A stretch of 60,508 nucleotides of DNA from an uncultured Clostridium sp. (GTDB lineage: Bacteria > Bacillota > Clostridia > TANB77 > CAG-508), in NCBI GenBank assembly GCA_947567695.1, contig CANONT010000006.1, positions 1 to 60,508 on the forward strand. The letters run 5' to 3'. The notes beneath the pieces were generated by a model. The model saw only the letters and a program-made list of their open reading frames with translations. It did not search any database and was not told the origin of the DNA. A program made the translations under genes and the position numbers. Within the stretch, counting starts at the first letter, position 1, and each line of letters starts with the position of its first letter. Shown here in pieces: positions 19,244-29,548 of this stretch.

Positions 19244-20046
19244 TTTTTTTGAATGTAGGATAAATTTTTCTAATAACAAAACTGCTGTATACATGATTCC
19301 AGCTACTATGCCTAAAATGATGACACTTGCCATAACCAAATCCAATTTAAATACTTGCCCGCCATAAACAATTAGGTAACCGAAGCCCTGCTTTTGAAAC
19401 TAAAAATTCTCCTGAAATAACACCTACTAACGAAAGTCCTATATTGACTTTTAAGGAATTAATAAAGGTAGAAAGATTAGCTGGTATGACAATTTGGGTT
19501 AATATCTGAAGCTTACTAGCTTTAAAAGTCTTTGCCATTTTAATGACTTCTTTGTCTGTCTTCAAAAATCCATTCAAATTTTCAAGTATTGTTACAATTA
19601 GAGAAATGGCAACTGCCATCACAATAATAGCTGGCATTCCTGCTCCTACCCAAATAATAATAACTGGTCCGCAAAGCTACTTTGGGTAAACTATTTAATA
19701 CGACCAAATAGGGGTCTGCTACTTTAGATAAAAAATCTGACCACCATAGGATAATGGCAATCAAAATACCTAATCCTGTACCAACTAAAAAACCAACTAC
19801 TGTTTCATACACAGTAACACCGATATGTTTCATTAAGTCATTGGAACCCAAATTGGTAAAAGTTTCCCATATTCTACTTGGCTGACTCATGATAAAACTA
19901 TCAATAATTTTTTTATTGGCTAGTATTTCCCAAATAGCAAGAAATCCCACTAATATGGCAATTTGCGTTAGCCACACTAGGTATTGTTGGTATCTTTTAT
20001 TTCTCAAATATTTTTTTCTTTCTTTTGATATTAGTTGTTTATTCAT
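19235..20046 (-). CDS. SsuC-like ABC transporter permease, two CGG recoding sites
   Basis: Skipping two C residues gives a 269-residue BPD-type permease. It has an N-terminal basic stretch, a first membrane helix at about 22-42, and the EAA-type region LNSLPKVALGPVIIIWVGAGMPAI, which is contiguous only after the first skip. The end SKAGLGYLIVYGGQVF plus the final membrane helix exists only after the second. The total span is 3n+2, as expected for two extra bases. The start ATG overlaps the ATPase stop by 8 bases, showing translational coupling. It works with the adjacent ATPase and binding protein. Confidence 0.85.
19380..19382 (-). other. Second CGG +1 site in the SsuC-like permease
   Basis: In-frame CTT CGG TTA; the family expects CTT (C) GGT TAC, Leu-Gly-Tyr of the GLGYLI motif. 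Confidence 0.85.
19669..19671 (-). other. First CGG +1 site in the SsuC-like permease
   Basis: In-frame TTG CGG ACC; the family expects TTG (C) GGA CCA, Leu-Gly-Pro within PKVALGPVI. Confidence 0.88.
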
Positions 20047-20806
20047 CGACTCCAAGCTCCTTCCATAAAGTATTAAAATATTGGCTAAATATAGGTTTTT
20101 CTCTACAATTAATTGGATTTCTATTTTCCATGTTAAAATCAATTTTATGAATGTCTTTTACTGTACCAGGTCTTGCATTTAGTACTACTACTCGGTCTGA
20201 CATACTGATTGCCTCTGAAATGTCATGTGTTACCATGATAGCTGTAATTCCTTCTTTTCTCAAAATGCTATAAATATCATTTGTTACCATGATTCTAGTT
20301 TGATAATCTAGAGCTGAAAAGGCCTCATCTAATAGTAGAATTTTCGGTTTTACGGCTAAAGTTCTAATAAGAGCCACTCTCTGTCTCATCCCCCCTGATA
20401 ATTCAGATGGATATTTATCTTTAAAGTCATATAAATCATATTTCTTCAATAGTTCTTCTACATAGGCTTTGGCTTCTTTGTCTCTTTTTCCTTTAATTTC
20501 TAATCCAAACATCGTATTACTTAATATACTTCTCCATTCTAACAGGCAGTCTCTTTGCAACATATAACCTACTTTAGGTGATATGCCCTCAACTTTTTCT
20601 CCTTCTATGTAGATTTCTCCAGATGTCTTGTTTTCTAATCCTGCTATCATGGATAATAGGGTAGACTTTCCGCATCCGCTGGGTCCTATAATACTCACAA
20701 ATTCTCCTTTTTTAACTCTTAGATTGACATTTTGAATAGCTAATATTTCCCCTTCTTTATTTTGGTATTTTTTAGTTACATTTTTCACTTCTAGTATTTT
20801 CTCCAT
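20039..20806 (-). CDS. SsuB-like ABC transporter ATP-binding protein
   Basis: 255 residues from the ATG at 20806, chosen over an upstream in-frame codon because AAGGAGG lies 8 bases before it. Walker A GPSGCGKST, Q-loop MLQRDCLLEW, signature LSGGMRQRVALIRTL, Walker B ILLLDEAFSALD and H-loop VTHDISEA are all intact. It is the motor of the nitrate/sulfonate/taurine-type importer and the first gene of the ssuB-ssuC-ssuA-like operon. Confidence 0.9.
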   Translation of the reverse strand: MEKILEVKNVTKKYQNKEGEILAIQNVNLRVKKGEFVSIIGPSGCGKSTLLSMIAGLENKTSGEIYIEGEKVEGISPKVGYMLQRDCLLEWRSILSNTMFGLEIKGKRDKEAKAYVEELLKKYDLYDFKDKYPSELSGGMRQRVALIRTLAVKPKILLLDEAFSALDYQTRIMVTNDIYSILRKEGITAIMVTHDISEAISMSDRVVVLNARPGTVKDIHKIDFNMENRNPINCREKPIFSQYFNTLWKELGVDE

Positions 20807-20888
20807 TGTTTTCCTCCTTGTCATTTATCCTATTATATTTTATGTCAAATTAGCAAAATGAGTTCTTTCATCTAAAACTAATTTAAAA

Positions 20889-20922
20889 GGAATGCCTCTA
20901 CTTAATTTAGAAACATTCCTGT
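20889..20922 (-). terminator. Terminator of the Rpn-type nuclease gene
   Basis: AGGAATG pairs with CATTCCT and is followed by TTTTAAATT on the minus strand; it separates this gene from the transporter operon. Confidence 0.6.
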
Positions 20923-20984
20923 TAACTTCTACTTTTACTTACTGTCTATTTTTGATTTAGTAAGGTTCAAATCTATCCTATTTT

Positions 20985-21791
20985 TTAGCTAGCTGTCGCT
21001 AACTCTTCTGCTATTTTTGCTAATAATTCTTGTTCTATCCCTTTCTCCAATGTATTTTCAAGCAAATATGACATAATACCTTCTAAAATTCTTTTATTTG
21101 GGGTTGATTGGATAATAATTTTTAAATTTTGAATTAATTCCTCCTTACTCTCTGCTTTTTCTAAAAACATCATATAACTAAACAAAGAATTTCTTTGTAG
21201 TAAAACCTGTTTGGAAAGCTTATTAATATCAATAAAATTATATTCTAAATCTATTTGATATCTTTCAAAAACATAATCACCAATTTGTTTCTCTCTAATT
21301 TTCTTTGGCATTTTCCATTTTTCACTTCCTGTATAAATGATAATAGGAACTACAATTGGATAACCTGTATTTTTTCCAAACTTTTTATTTCTACTCCATT
21401 CTTGCATAATATCTAAGCAGTAATTTAACATTCTGTATGGCATATTGTCATCTATAGCGGATTGGTGTTCTATTAAGAAAAATATGTCTCGATCTTTCAA
21501 CTTATACACTAAGTCTGCCTCTTTTGATTTGTATTTTTTTGTAATATAGCTATTTGTATAACGAATTAACTTGTCCTCTTTTACTTTTTCTCTTGGTTCA
21601 ATAAACTGATTAATAAATTGTGTTGCTTCCTTTGGATCTTGTAATATGTTTTTAATCCATTGATTGTGTGAATATTTTTTTTCAACTTGATTTAAGTTAT
21701 ATTTTGCACTTTCTTCTGCTAATTGCATAACCGCATTTAACCTCAATGTATGAATACATTTAATATATTGTCCATAAGTAAATACCTTCAA
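20985..21791 (-). CDS. Rpn-family PD-(D/E)XK nuclease (recombination-promoting nuclease)
   Basis: 268 residues. The central ADLVYKLKDRDIFFLIEHQS carries the Asp and Glu-x-Gln of the PD-(D/E)XK nuclease core of the Rpn/YhgA group; YPIVVPIIIYTGSEKW follows as in relatives. Rpn proteins cut DNA and promote RecA-independent recombination, and are common as scattered single genes in Clostridia, many in several copies. A C-terminal helical region (about 195-268) is the variable part. No mobile element is attached here. Confidence 0.8.
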   Translation of the reverse strand: MKVFTYGQYIKCIHTLRLNAVMQLAEESAKYNLNQVEKKYSHNQWIKNILQDPKEATQFINQFIEPREKVKEDKLIRYTNSYITKKYKSKEADLVYKLKDRDIFFLIEHQSAIDDNMPYRMLNYCLDIMQEWSRNKKFGKNTGYPIVVPIIIYTGSEKWKMPKKIREKQIGDYVFERYQIDLEYNFIDINKLSKQVLLQRNSLFSYMMFLEKAESKEELIQNLKIIIQSTPNKRILEGIMSYLLENTLEKGIEQELLAKIAEELATAS

Positions 21792-21980
21792 TGTAATTCC
21801 TCCTTTTTGTTGTTAACCATTACTCATAAGTAAATATTTTTCTGTTTTTGCTTTATGAGCTCATCTTTTGTTTCATTTTATGGAAAGTCTACTACTAACT
21901 TTGAATTAAATCTTGAATTAAATTTTTTGATATATTTTTTGCTAGATATGAAAACTAATTTAATTAATATTAAAACACCA

Positions 21981-22019
21981 AATGGGAAAATTTGCAAGCC
22001 TTTCTACAAATCTTCCCAT
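21981..22019 (-). terminator. Probable terminator after trmL
   Basis: ATGGGAA-ATTTG on one side pairs with CAAAT-TTCCCAT on the other, followed by TTTGGTGTTTT on the minus strand. The remaining 260 bases between trmL and the Rpn gene show no credible gene. Confidence 0.5.
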
Positions 22020-22050
22020 CTTTTGACATTATTTCTAAAATTTCTACTTT

Positions 22051-22551
22051 TTATTTATCCAAATAATGACTGATTTCTTCTAATCCTTCAAAATTTTTCT
22101 GTCGATAAACATCATATACTACAATATTAACAGAATTAGCAAGATTTAAGGATCTTAATGTCGGTCTCATTGGAATTCGAATTGTTTGATCGATATATTT
22201 ATGTAACAAATCTTCTGGCAATCCTTTCGTTTCCTTGCCAAATAACAAAAATATCTCTTGCTTATCTTTATAATTAGGCTCTGAATAAACCTGTTTTCCC
22301 TTTGTCGTAACAAAAAACATGTCCTTTTCCGCTGGTTTATACTTCTCTAAAAATTCATCAAGAGACGCATGTTCTTCTATTTCCACCTTGTCCCAATAAT
22401 CCAATCCAGCCCTTTTAACCGCCTTATCTGACACATCAAATCCCAGTGGATGTACCAAATGCAATTTAGCTCCTGTGGCAGCACAAGTTCTTGCTATATT
22501 TCCTGTATTTTGTGGTATCTCTGGTTCTACCATAACAACATGAATTTTCAT
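22051..22551 (-). CDS. trmL: tRNA (cytidine/uridine-34 2'-O)-methyltransferase
   Basis: 166 residues, the usual size. SPOUT-fold enzyme that methylates the wobble ribose of leucine tRNAs. Signatures: EPEIPQNTGNIARTCAATG at the start, LLFGKETKGLP at about 115, and IPMRPTLRSLNLANSVNIVVY near the end, which forms the trefoil knot that binds S-adenosylmethionine. It is of interest because leucine codons precede most CGG recoding sites and an odd GAG tRNA lies in the window; any link is only speculative. Confidence 0.93.
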   Translation of the reverse strand: MKIHVVMVEPEIPQNTGNIARTCAATGAKLHLVHPLGFDVSDKAVKRAGLDYWDKVEIEEHASLDEFLEKYKPAEKDMFFVTTKGKQVYSEPNYKDKQEIFLLFGKETKGLPEDLLHKYIDQTIRIPMRPTLRSLNLANSVNIVVYDVYRQKNFEGLEEISHYLDK

Positions 22552-22599
22552 TTTTCTTCCTTCTTCCCGACTTCTATCTTTATTACATTTATCTTGTTA

Positions 22600-22639
22600 G
22601 ACCTGTCCCAAAAACCACCAAAAGGGATAATTGGTGCCT
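22600..22639 (-). repeat. REP-like hairpin between trmL and the SpoU gene
   Basis: CACCAA/TTGGTG hairpin next to TTTTTGGGACAGGTC on the minus strand, carrying the shared GGGACAGG core. It begins directly after the stop of the methyltransferase gene. Confidence 0.55.
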
Positions 22640-22650
22640 ACACAGCATAA

Positions 22651-23439
22651 CTAACCTCTCTTTTGCCTGACATATTCATATAATATAATACCTGTCGCAA
22701 CAGAGGCATTTAAACTTTCTGTTTTTCCAAGCATTGGTATTTTTATTCTTTCATCTGCAACTTCTTGTATTTCTTGTTGTACGCCATTTGCTTCATTTCC
22801 AATAATAATTACCTTTTTATGATAGTTAATATCATAAATCGTATTTTCTGTTTGCAAAGAAGATGTCACTATTTTGAATTTATGTTTTTTAATTTCTTTT
22901 AAAGTTTGTTTTAAATTCTCACATTCTATTATTTTTACTCGAAAGATAGCTCCCATCGTTGAACGCACCACCTTCGGATTGTAAGCATCTGCCGTTCCTT
23001 TAGATACCAATATTTGTGTCAATGCAACGCTATCAACAGTTCGTAATATAGTACCTAAATTCCCTGGATCTTGCACATCATCTAATGCCACTATGATATC
23101 TTGTGTATAATCAATTTCAGTATTAGCATTTGTTTTTTGTACAATTGCCAAAATTCCTTGTGGGGTCTGTACTTCTGACAAATACTTAAAAATACTCTGT
23201 GTAACATAAATACATTCATATTTAGCAATCTCATACATGACATCTTTTGGAATCGCTTCATTTCGTTCACAATCGTCACACAAAACAATTTGCTTAATGG
23301 ATGCTTTTTCTTGTATCGCCTCTGCCACTAATTTAATTCCTTCTATCACATATTCACTGCTAATATCTCGATATTTTTTGTCTTTTAGCTTTTTTACATG
23401 CTTGATAAACTCATTCTCTTTACTGGTTATTCTTTGCAT
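22651..23439 (-). CDS. SpoU/TrmH-family RNA 2'-O-methyltransferase
   Basis: 262 residues from the ATG at 23439, preferred because AAAGGA lies upstream; a longer frame would begin inside a repeat. N-terminal substrate-binding domain (YVIEGIKLVAEAI) then the SPOUT methyltransferase domain with motifs LDDVQDPGNLGTILRT, IIGNEANGVQ and IPMLGKTESLNASVATGI. It methylates a ribose in ribosomal or transfer RNA; the exact site cannot be read from sequence. It lies downstream of mfd on the same strand. Confidence 0.88.
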   Translation of the reverse strand: MQRITSKENEFIKHVKKLKDKKYRDISSEYVIEGIKLVAEAIQEKASIKQIVLCDDCERNEAIPKDVMYEIAKYECIYVTQSIFKYLSEVQTPQGILAIVQKTNANTEIDYTQDIIVALDDVQDPGNLGTILRTVDSVALTQILVSKGTADAYNPKVVRSTMGAIFRVKIIECENLKQTLKEIKKHKFKIVTSSLQTENTIYDINYHKKVIIIGNEANGVQQEIQEVADERIKIPMLGKTESLNASVATGIILYEYVRQKRG

Positions 23440-23500
23440 TATAAATTCCATTCCTTTCTCGCTTCGCTCATAAGGTACACAAACCACCTAAATTACATCT

Positions 23501-23538
23501 CATGGCGGCGAGTTTGTGCCTGTCCCAAAGTCGCCATG
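23501..23538 (-). repeat. REP-like hairpin at the mfd stop codon
   Basis: CATGGCG pairs with CGCCATG around TTTGGGACAGGCACAAA (minus strand). It starts on the base after the mfd stop codon and shares a 20-plus-base core with the copy at 36652. Confidence 0.7.
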
Positions 23539-26500
23539 TCACATTTTTAAAAATTCTGTTACGTCATTTAAGATTTGTCTTTCGTTTTCTGTTCCGATTT
23601 CTAGTGTTATCATAGGTTTGATGCCTGCTGAAAATTTGATTTTGTTTCCATATTTTTTTACGATTTCGGTGATGTCTAGTTCAAATTGATTTGGTTCAAA
23701 GGTAAATACTACTGCTGTTTTTTTGCCTGCATTTTTACTGGTTATTTTACTGATTTTTTGTTGTTTGGCTAGGTATTTTATTCTGGCAATTGCTAGTAGG
23801 TTTTCTACTTCGGTTGGCATGTCTCCAAAACGATCGATGATTTCATCTGTTACATTTTGTATATTGGGTTCGTTTTGACATAGTGCAATGTTTTGATAGA
23901 TTTCTATTTTTTGATTGGCATCTGCTATGTATTCTTCTGGTATATAACTTGTTACGTTTAAGTCGATTTGCAGTTCTGTTTCTGGCTCAATTTGAATACC
24001 CTTCATTTCTTTTACAACTTCGTCTAATAAATGGCAATAGGTGTCATATCCTACTTGTTCTAAGTGTCCTGATTGGATTTCGCCGAAGTAGACTTCCTGC
24101 TCCTCTGATTTCTAGGTCTCTCATGGCAATTTTAAATCCAGATCCAAATTCCGTAAATTCTTTGATGGCTTTTAGCCTTTTGTCTGCTACTTCTGATAAT
24201 AGTTTATCTTTTTTGTAAGTAATATAGGCATATGCTTGTCTTTCTGCTCTTCCTACTCTTCCTCGTATTTGATATAATTGTGCTAGTCCCATTCTGTCTG
24301 CATTTTCTACAATGATGGTATTAGCATTTGGAATGTCAATACCAGATTCCAGTATGGTTGTACATACTAATACATTGGATTTCCCTTCAATGAATTCTTT
24401 CATAATTTCTTCGATTTTCGTTCCTGTCATTTTACCATGGGCATATACCACATTTGATTCTGGGACTAATTTTGCTAAATCATCTGCTTTTTTCTGAATT
24501 CCTTCTACGTTATTAAATAGATAAAATACTTGACCATTTCTTTCCAGTTCTTTTGTAATTGCTTCTTTGATGACTTCTTGGTCATATTCTAATACATAGG
24601 TTTGAACTGGTCTTCTGTTGTGTGGTGGTTCATAAATGACTGACATGTCTCGAATTCCTACAATTGACATATGCATGGTTCTTGGGATTGGTGTTGCTGT
24701 CATGGTTAAAACATCTACATTAGTTTTTAGTTGCTTAATTTTTTCCTTAGCTTTTACACCAAAACGATGCTCTTCATCAACAATTAGTAATCCTAAATCT
24801 TTAAATTCAATATCTTTACTCAAAATTCGATGAGTTCCGATTACAACGTCTACTTCTCCTAATTTCAATTTTTTGACCACTTCATCTTGATATTTTTTAC
24901 TTTTAAATCGATTCAAGATTTCTACTTGAATTGGAAAGTCCTTCATTCTCTCTTTGAATTCTTGGTATTGTTGTTCTGCCAATACCGTAGTTGGTGCTAG
25001 ATATGCCACTTGCTTATGATCCATAACTGCTTTAAAGGCTGCTCTTAAAGCAACTTCTGTTTTTCCATAGCCTACATCACCACATAACAAACGATCCATT
25101 GGTTTTGTCATTTCCATATCTTTTTTCACTTCATCGATACAACGCAATTGATCCTCGGTTTCTTGGTAGGGAAATCTTGCTTCAAATTCGTTTTGCCAAG
25201 GTGTGTCAGGCGTAAATTGAAATCCTTGTGCTTTTTCTCTTTTGGCATATAATTCGATTAATTCTTTGGCTACTTCTCGTAAATTATTTTTTACTTTTGT
25301 TTTTGTATTTTCCCAATCTTTAGTTCCTAATCGATTTATTTTAGGCTGAATGGCATCTCCTCCTATATATTTTCGGATCGAATCCAAATCATTGGTAGGG
25401 ATATATAAAATATCATCATCTTTATATTTTATTTTGATATAGTCTTTTATGGTGCCATCTGCTTGAATGGTGTTCACACCAATATAAATACCTATTCCAT
25501 ATCTTCTATGAACTACATAATCACCTATTTTTAGGTCTGCAAATACTACTTTTTCTCCTTCTTTAAACTCATTATTTACGACTCGTTTTTTTCTTTTTTC
25601 TCCGTCGATCAAATCATTAGCAACGATCACTAATTCTTTTAAATCAAATGCTTCAAATCCTGCTGATAATGTTCCAATCGTAATGGTTACAATCGATTCG
25701 TTTGCTTTAACAATAATCGTTTGGTCTAGTTTTTCTTCTATTTTATTCATGATTTCTTTTTCATTTAATAAAGATTGTAGTTTTTTTGCTTTTTCTTTGG
25801 TAGCTACTAACATATAAATTTTTTTCTTTTCTTGAATTGCTTTTCGTAAGTCTTCAATTAAATTTTCTAGCTCGCTTTTGTAGTAATTTACTTCTCTATA
25901 AGCTATTTTATATTTCTCGGTTGCTAATTTATTTTCTATGTCTTGTTTTTCCATATAAATGATTTGCCTATTTTCTAGCTTTTCTTCTATTTTTTCATAA
26001 GTCAATAAATTGGTAATGGCATCTGGAACAATTTTTTCTTTTTCCACAAGTGCTTTTGTTAAATTATTGTTATCAATCGCAATGTTAGTGGCTCTTTGTT
26101 TTATTTTTCCAATTTCGTCTAAAAATATACCATAATGGGCTGATAAATATTCCACGAGTGTCTCTTGTTTTTCATAAAAACAATTAAAGTATTTATCTAT
26201 TTTACTGATGTAGTTTCCTGCTTTGATTTGCTCAATATCTTCTTCTACGATTTCTTTTTGTTTCTGGTTTTTCGTAGTTTCTTTTATTTTTTGACAGATC
26301 TTTTCAATGCTATTTTCTAAGATATATTCATGTGCTGGGTCAATCGTAGCTTTTTCTAATGTACTGATTGACCTCTGGCTTGTAATATGAAAAGTTCGGA
26401 TAGAATCCACTTCATCTCCCCAGAACTCAATTCTAATTCCTGTTTTTTCATTGGTAGCAATATCTACAATTCCTCCACGAATACTAAATTGCCCTCTTCC

Positions 26501-27001
26501 TTCAATTAAATCATATCTTACATATCCTAATTTGACTAATTTTTGCTTGATTTCTTCTAATGAATAGGTTTCTCCTACTTTGAAGTTTAATTGATTGGCA
26601 TATAAGGTTTCTTTGGTCGGTAATTTTTGTGTAATGGCTTCTATGGTGGTTACTATGATTAAATTTTTTTTGGCTTGGATTTGATTTAGGGCTTCAATTC
26701 TTTGGTAGGGAAGCTCTTTGCTTTCTGCTATATAATCATAGGTTACGATCTCCTTTTTGGGGAATAATACGACATTGTCTGTAAAGTATTGAATGTCTTG
26801 ATATAATTTTTTGGCTTGGATTTCATTATAAGTAATGATACAAATTGGCTTTTTCCCAAATTCATGAATGGCTGTTCCTAATTGTATCATCCCTACGTCA
26901 GTTAAGCCCGATATTGCTATCGGACTTGTTTTGTTTTCGATTTGTTTTAGTAAATCAATGAATTTTTCTGATTTACCAAGTTCTCCTAAAATGGTATTCA
27001 T
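23539..27001 (-). CDS. mfd: Transcription-repair coupling factor Mfd, CGG-recoded
   Basis: Read through one CGG site it has 1153 residues, the normal length. N-terminal UvrB-homology region, RNA polymerase-interacting domain around [20 protein letters not shown], then SF2 translocase motifs: Walker [36 protein letters not shown] and QIRGRVGR. The TRG motif region [20 protein letters not shown] is only contiguous if the C at 24085 is skipped; then the C-terminal MfdC domain follows. It releases stalled RNA polymerase and recruits UvrA. Start supported by AGGAGA. Confidence 0.95.
24083..24085 (-). other. CGG +1 recoding site in mfd
   Basis: In-frame CTT CGG CGA; the conserved motif needs CTT (C) GGC GAA ATC, Leu-Gly-Glu, as in nearly all Mfd proteins. 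Confidence 0.92.
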
Positions 27002-27157
27002 TCTTTTTCTCCTAGTAAATCTTGTTTGCCTAAAAGGTATTCTTTATTGTTTGAATAAAGTTTTTACCAATAAGGATCTGTATCTCGTCTTTTGGCAACT
27101 GTATTATACAATATTTTATACAAAAAGGAAAGGGGTATTTGGGCATTTTTTAGAAAT

Positions 27158-27186
27158 TTGATTTTTATGTCAATTTATTGTATAAT
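27158..27186 (+). promoter_or_regulatory. Promoter of the structured RNA
   Basis: TTGATT at 27158-27163, 17-base spacer, perfect TATAAT at 27181-27186; predicted start near 27195. Confidence 0.75.
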
Positions 27187-27194
27187 TAAATTGT

Positions 27195-27505
27195 AGCGAA
27201 AATTTTGCAAAAAGTCCCCTATCATAGGATAGAGGCAGAAAGGAAGAACAGAAATGGGATCACAGATTGGAAGCATTGTTGGCATTTCCTTGAAATGTCA
27301 AGCATGCAAGGGTACATGTTGGAATCCGAACAGTCAGAAAGAGACTCAAAAAAACGTATTGAAACGGTTCGGGTCTATTCCTTCTGATTGTGTAAACGAC
27401 AATAACGGGAAAGTCAACTGTCCTTACGCATCAAAATTGTAAACTTGATTTTTCAAGTTGGTTCAAACTGTTCAAGAGGGTGTCGCTTTGCGACGCCCTT
27501 TTTTT
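27195..27505 (+). ncRNA. Structured noncoding RNA candidate, about 310 bases
   Basis: An independent unit between divergent mfd and convergent topB, with higher G+C than its surroundings. It folds into successive hairpins: CTATC/GATAG (27219-27232), GGCATTTC/GAAATGTC (27281-27299), a long stem TCAGAA-GACTC-AACGT against ACGGTT-GGGTC-TTCTGA (27334-27387), GTGTAA/TTACGC (27390-27429), AACTTGA/TCAAGTT (27442-27459), then a strong terminator GGGTGTCGC/GCGACGCCC with seven T. A 62-codon frame with five Cys (27254-27442) lies inside, but it contains an in-frame CGG, never seen as a sense codon in genes of this window, so I favour RNA. It could belong to a known clostridial RNA family such as raiA; not verifiable here. 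Confidence 0.75.
27478..27505 (+). terminator. Terminator of the structured RNA
   Basis: Nine-base-pair perfect stem GGGTGTCGC/GCGACGCCC-type (one wobble), three-base loop, seven T. Confidence 0.85.
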
Positions 27506-27506
27506 C

Positions 27507-29504
27507 TCACATTTTTACAACCAATTTATCAAACTTTGAATGGATATAATTTTTCAACTTTGTCATAAACTCCTCTGGTTCAATCTCCTTCTTAGCCACC
27601 AAATCCAAACCTTTTTCCCAACTAGCTGTAAGCTTAGGATTCAACATATCTGGCATAGAGCGATATACAATATCATAAATTCTTTCCCCTTTTTCTGATG
27701 GAGTAATAATTTGTGTTTTATTATTTACTTCTATGTATTTAATTTTTTCTAATTTTTTCATAATTTCTGCTCTTGTTGCACTGGTTCCAATTCCAGCCCC
27801 CTTAATTTGTTCTCTTAGTTCTTCTTCCTCAATTAATTTTCCTGCATTTTCCATCGCTAAAATAATGGAGCCTGAATTGTATCTACTTGGTGGAGAAGTT
27901 TCTGCATCTTTTATTTCAAAATTTTTAACTTCAATATTTTGACCTTTTTTTAAATTCTTTAAAATCTCCAAGTTATTGTTATCTTGCTTGTTATTTTCTT
28001 CATTTTTATCACTATCATTTGCTGTTTTTTCTGTGTTGTTTTCCACAGTTTTGGTACTTTCTGTGGATTTCTTATCTCCTTTTTCCATTGGTTTTAAGAT
28101 TTCTAAAAATCCTTGTTTCACACAAACTTTTCCACTGCAATGAAACATTTCCTCTTTAATATTAACTGTTACTTGTATTTTGCTATATTCAGCTGGTGGA
28201 TAAAAAATAGCTAAAAACCTTTTAACAATAACCTTATACACTTGTTTTTGTAACTCTGGTAACTGATTGTAATTTTCATATCCTTGTCCAGTTGGTGTAA
28301 TGGCATAGTGATCTGTAATTTTGCTATCATTCACATATTTGGTTTTAATCAAATTAGTCGCATATTTTTCATCTACCATTTTTTTGATATAACCTTGTAT
28401 TTCATTATCTTTATAACCTCTTGCTATTCCATTTAAATTTTTAGATATTTCCTTCGCAACAGCTGTCGAAAGTACTCTTGCATCGGTTCTTGGGTAGGTT
28501 ACTAATTTTTTCTCATATAAATTCTGTATGATCTCTAATGTCTGATCTGGTTTGATTTTAAATCTTTTAGTGCATTCATTTTGAATTTCTGCTAAATTGA
28601 ACAAAAGAGGAGCATTTTCTTTTTGTTTCGATTTTTTTAAAGCTGTAATCGTTGCTTCCTTTCCTGTTAAACTTGCTATAAATTCTTTGGCATCTTCTTC
28701 TTTTTTAAATCCTGTTTCATTATATAACTTGGTTGATTCAAACATCTCTGATTTTTCATTTACTTTCCATTCTGCTTTAAAAGAGGCTGTTTCATCTCCA
28801 AATTCTCCTAAAATTTTATAATATTTTGTTTTAACAAAATTCCTGATTTCCCTTTCTCTTTCTACAATCATTCCTAATACACAGGTCATGACTCTACCTA
28901 CTGATATAGATGCTCTTTCTTCCTTCATACTTTTAGCTAATTGTCTTCCATAAATAATAGATAATAAGCGGGAAAAGTTAATACCAATTAAATAATCCTC
29001 TTTCGCTCTTAAATAAGCACTATCCGATAAGCTATCATATTCGGATAAATCTTTCGCTTCTTGAATTCCCCTTGTGATTTCTTCCTCTGTTTGGGAATCA
29101 ATCCATACTCTTTTCATCTTGGCATTCGGATTTGGTTTTGCCATCATAAATACTAATCTTTGGATATATTCTCCTTCACGTCCAGAGTCACCTGCATTAT
29201 AAATCTCTTCAATGTCTTCTCTTTGCATTAATTCTTTTACAATATTAAATTGATTTTGCACTGCTGGAATAATCTCATATTTCCAATCTTCTGGAATAAA
29301 GGGAAGAGTTTCTAATCGCCATAATTTCAATTTTTCATCATATTTGTCAGGATAACTCATTGTCACCAAATGCCCTACACACCATGTAATAATCCAGTCA
29401 TTTGACTCTAAGTAACCATTTTTTCGATTGGTTGTTATTTTTAATGCTTTTGCAAATTCCATAGCCACTGATGGTTTCTCTGTTATTAATAATTTTTTAC
29501 CCAA
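27507..29504 (-). CDS. topB: DNA topoisomerase III
   Basis: 665 residues. Type IA topoisomerase that passes single strands and resolves recombination or replication intermediates. Toprim motifs: ITEKPSVA at the start and AGDSGREGEYIQR near 105; catalytic tyrosine in LVTYPRTDAR near 335. An unusual Asn-, Lys-, Thr- and Glu-rich linker (about residues 475-515) interrupts the C-terminal part, and it lacks the zinc ribbons of topoisomerase I. Convergent with the structured RNA, with stops almost touching. Follows the HD gene by 44 bases. Confidence 0.93.
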   Translation of the reverse strand: MGKKLLITEKPSVAMEFAKALKITTNRKNGYLESNDWIITWCVGHLVTMSYPDKYDEKLKLWRLETLPFIPEDWKYEIIPAVQNQFNIVKELMQREDIEEIYNAGDSGREGEYIQRLVFMMAKPNPNAKMKRVWIDSQTEEEITRGIQEAKDLSEYDSLSDSAYLRAKEDYLIGINFSRLLSIIYGRQLAKSMKEERASISVGRVMTCVLGMIVEREREIRNFVKTKYYKILGEFGDETASFKAEWKVNEKSEMFESTKLYNETGFKKEEDAKEFIASLTGKEATITALKKSKQKENAPLLFNLAEIQNECTKRFKIKPDQTLEIIQNLYEKKLVTYPRTDARVLSTAVAKEISKNLNGIARGYKDNEIQGYIKKMVDEKYATNLIKTKYVNDSKITDHYAITPTGQGYENYNQLPELQKQVYKVIVKRFLAIFYPPAEYSKIQVTVNIKEEMFHCSGKVCVKQGFLEILKPMEKGDKKSTESTKTVENNTEKTANDSDKNEENNKQDNNNLEILKNLKKGQNIEVKNFEIKDAETSPPSRYNSGSIILAMENAGKLIEEEELREQIKGAGIGTSATRAEIMKKLEKIKYIEVNNKTQIITPSEKGERIYDIVYRSMPDMLNPKLTASWEKGLDLVAKKEIEPEEFMTKLKNYIHSKFDKLVVKM

Positions 29505-29548
29505 TTTTTCTACGTTTCCTTTCCTCTCTTATTACTACTTTATCTTTG

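Noticed and set aside
20820-20984. Riboswitch such as TPP upstream of the ssuB-like gene
   Set aside because: Only a terminator hairpin is present; no conserved TPP or SAM riboswitch sequence could be found.
21855-22073. 72-residue plus-strand ORF beside trmL
   Set aside because: No ribosome site, biased composition, overlaps the trmL end and a hairpin.
27254-27442. 62-residue cysteine-rich peptide ORF with a fair ribosome site
   Set aside because: It lies inside a continuously paired RNA, contains an in-frame CGG not used as sense codon elsewhere in this window, and shows no recognised family. Not excluded entirely.
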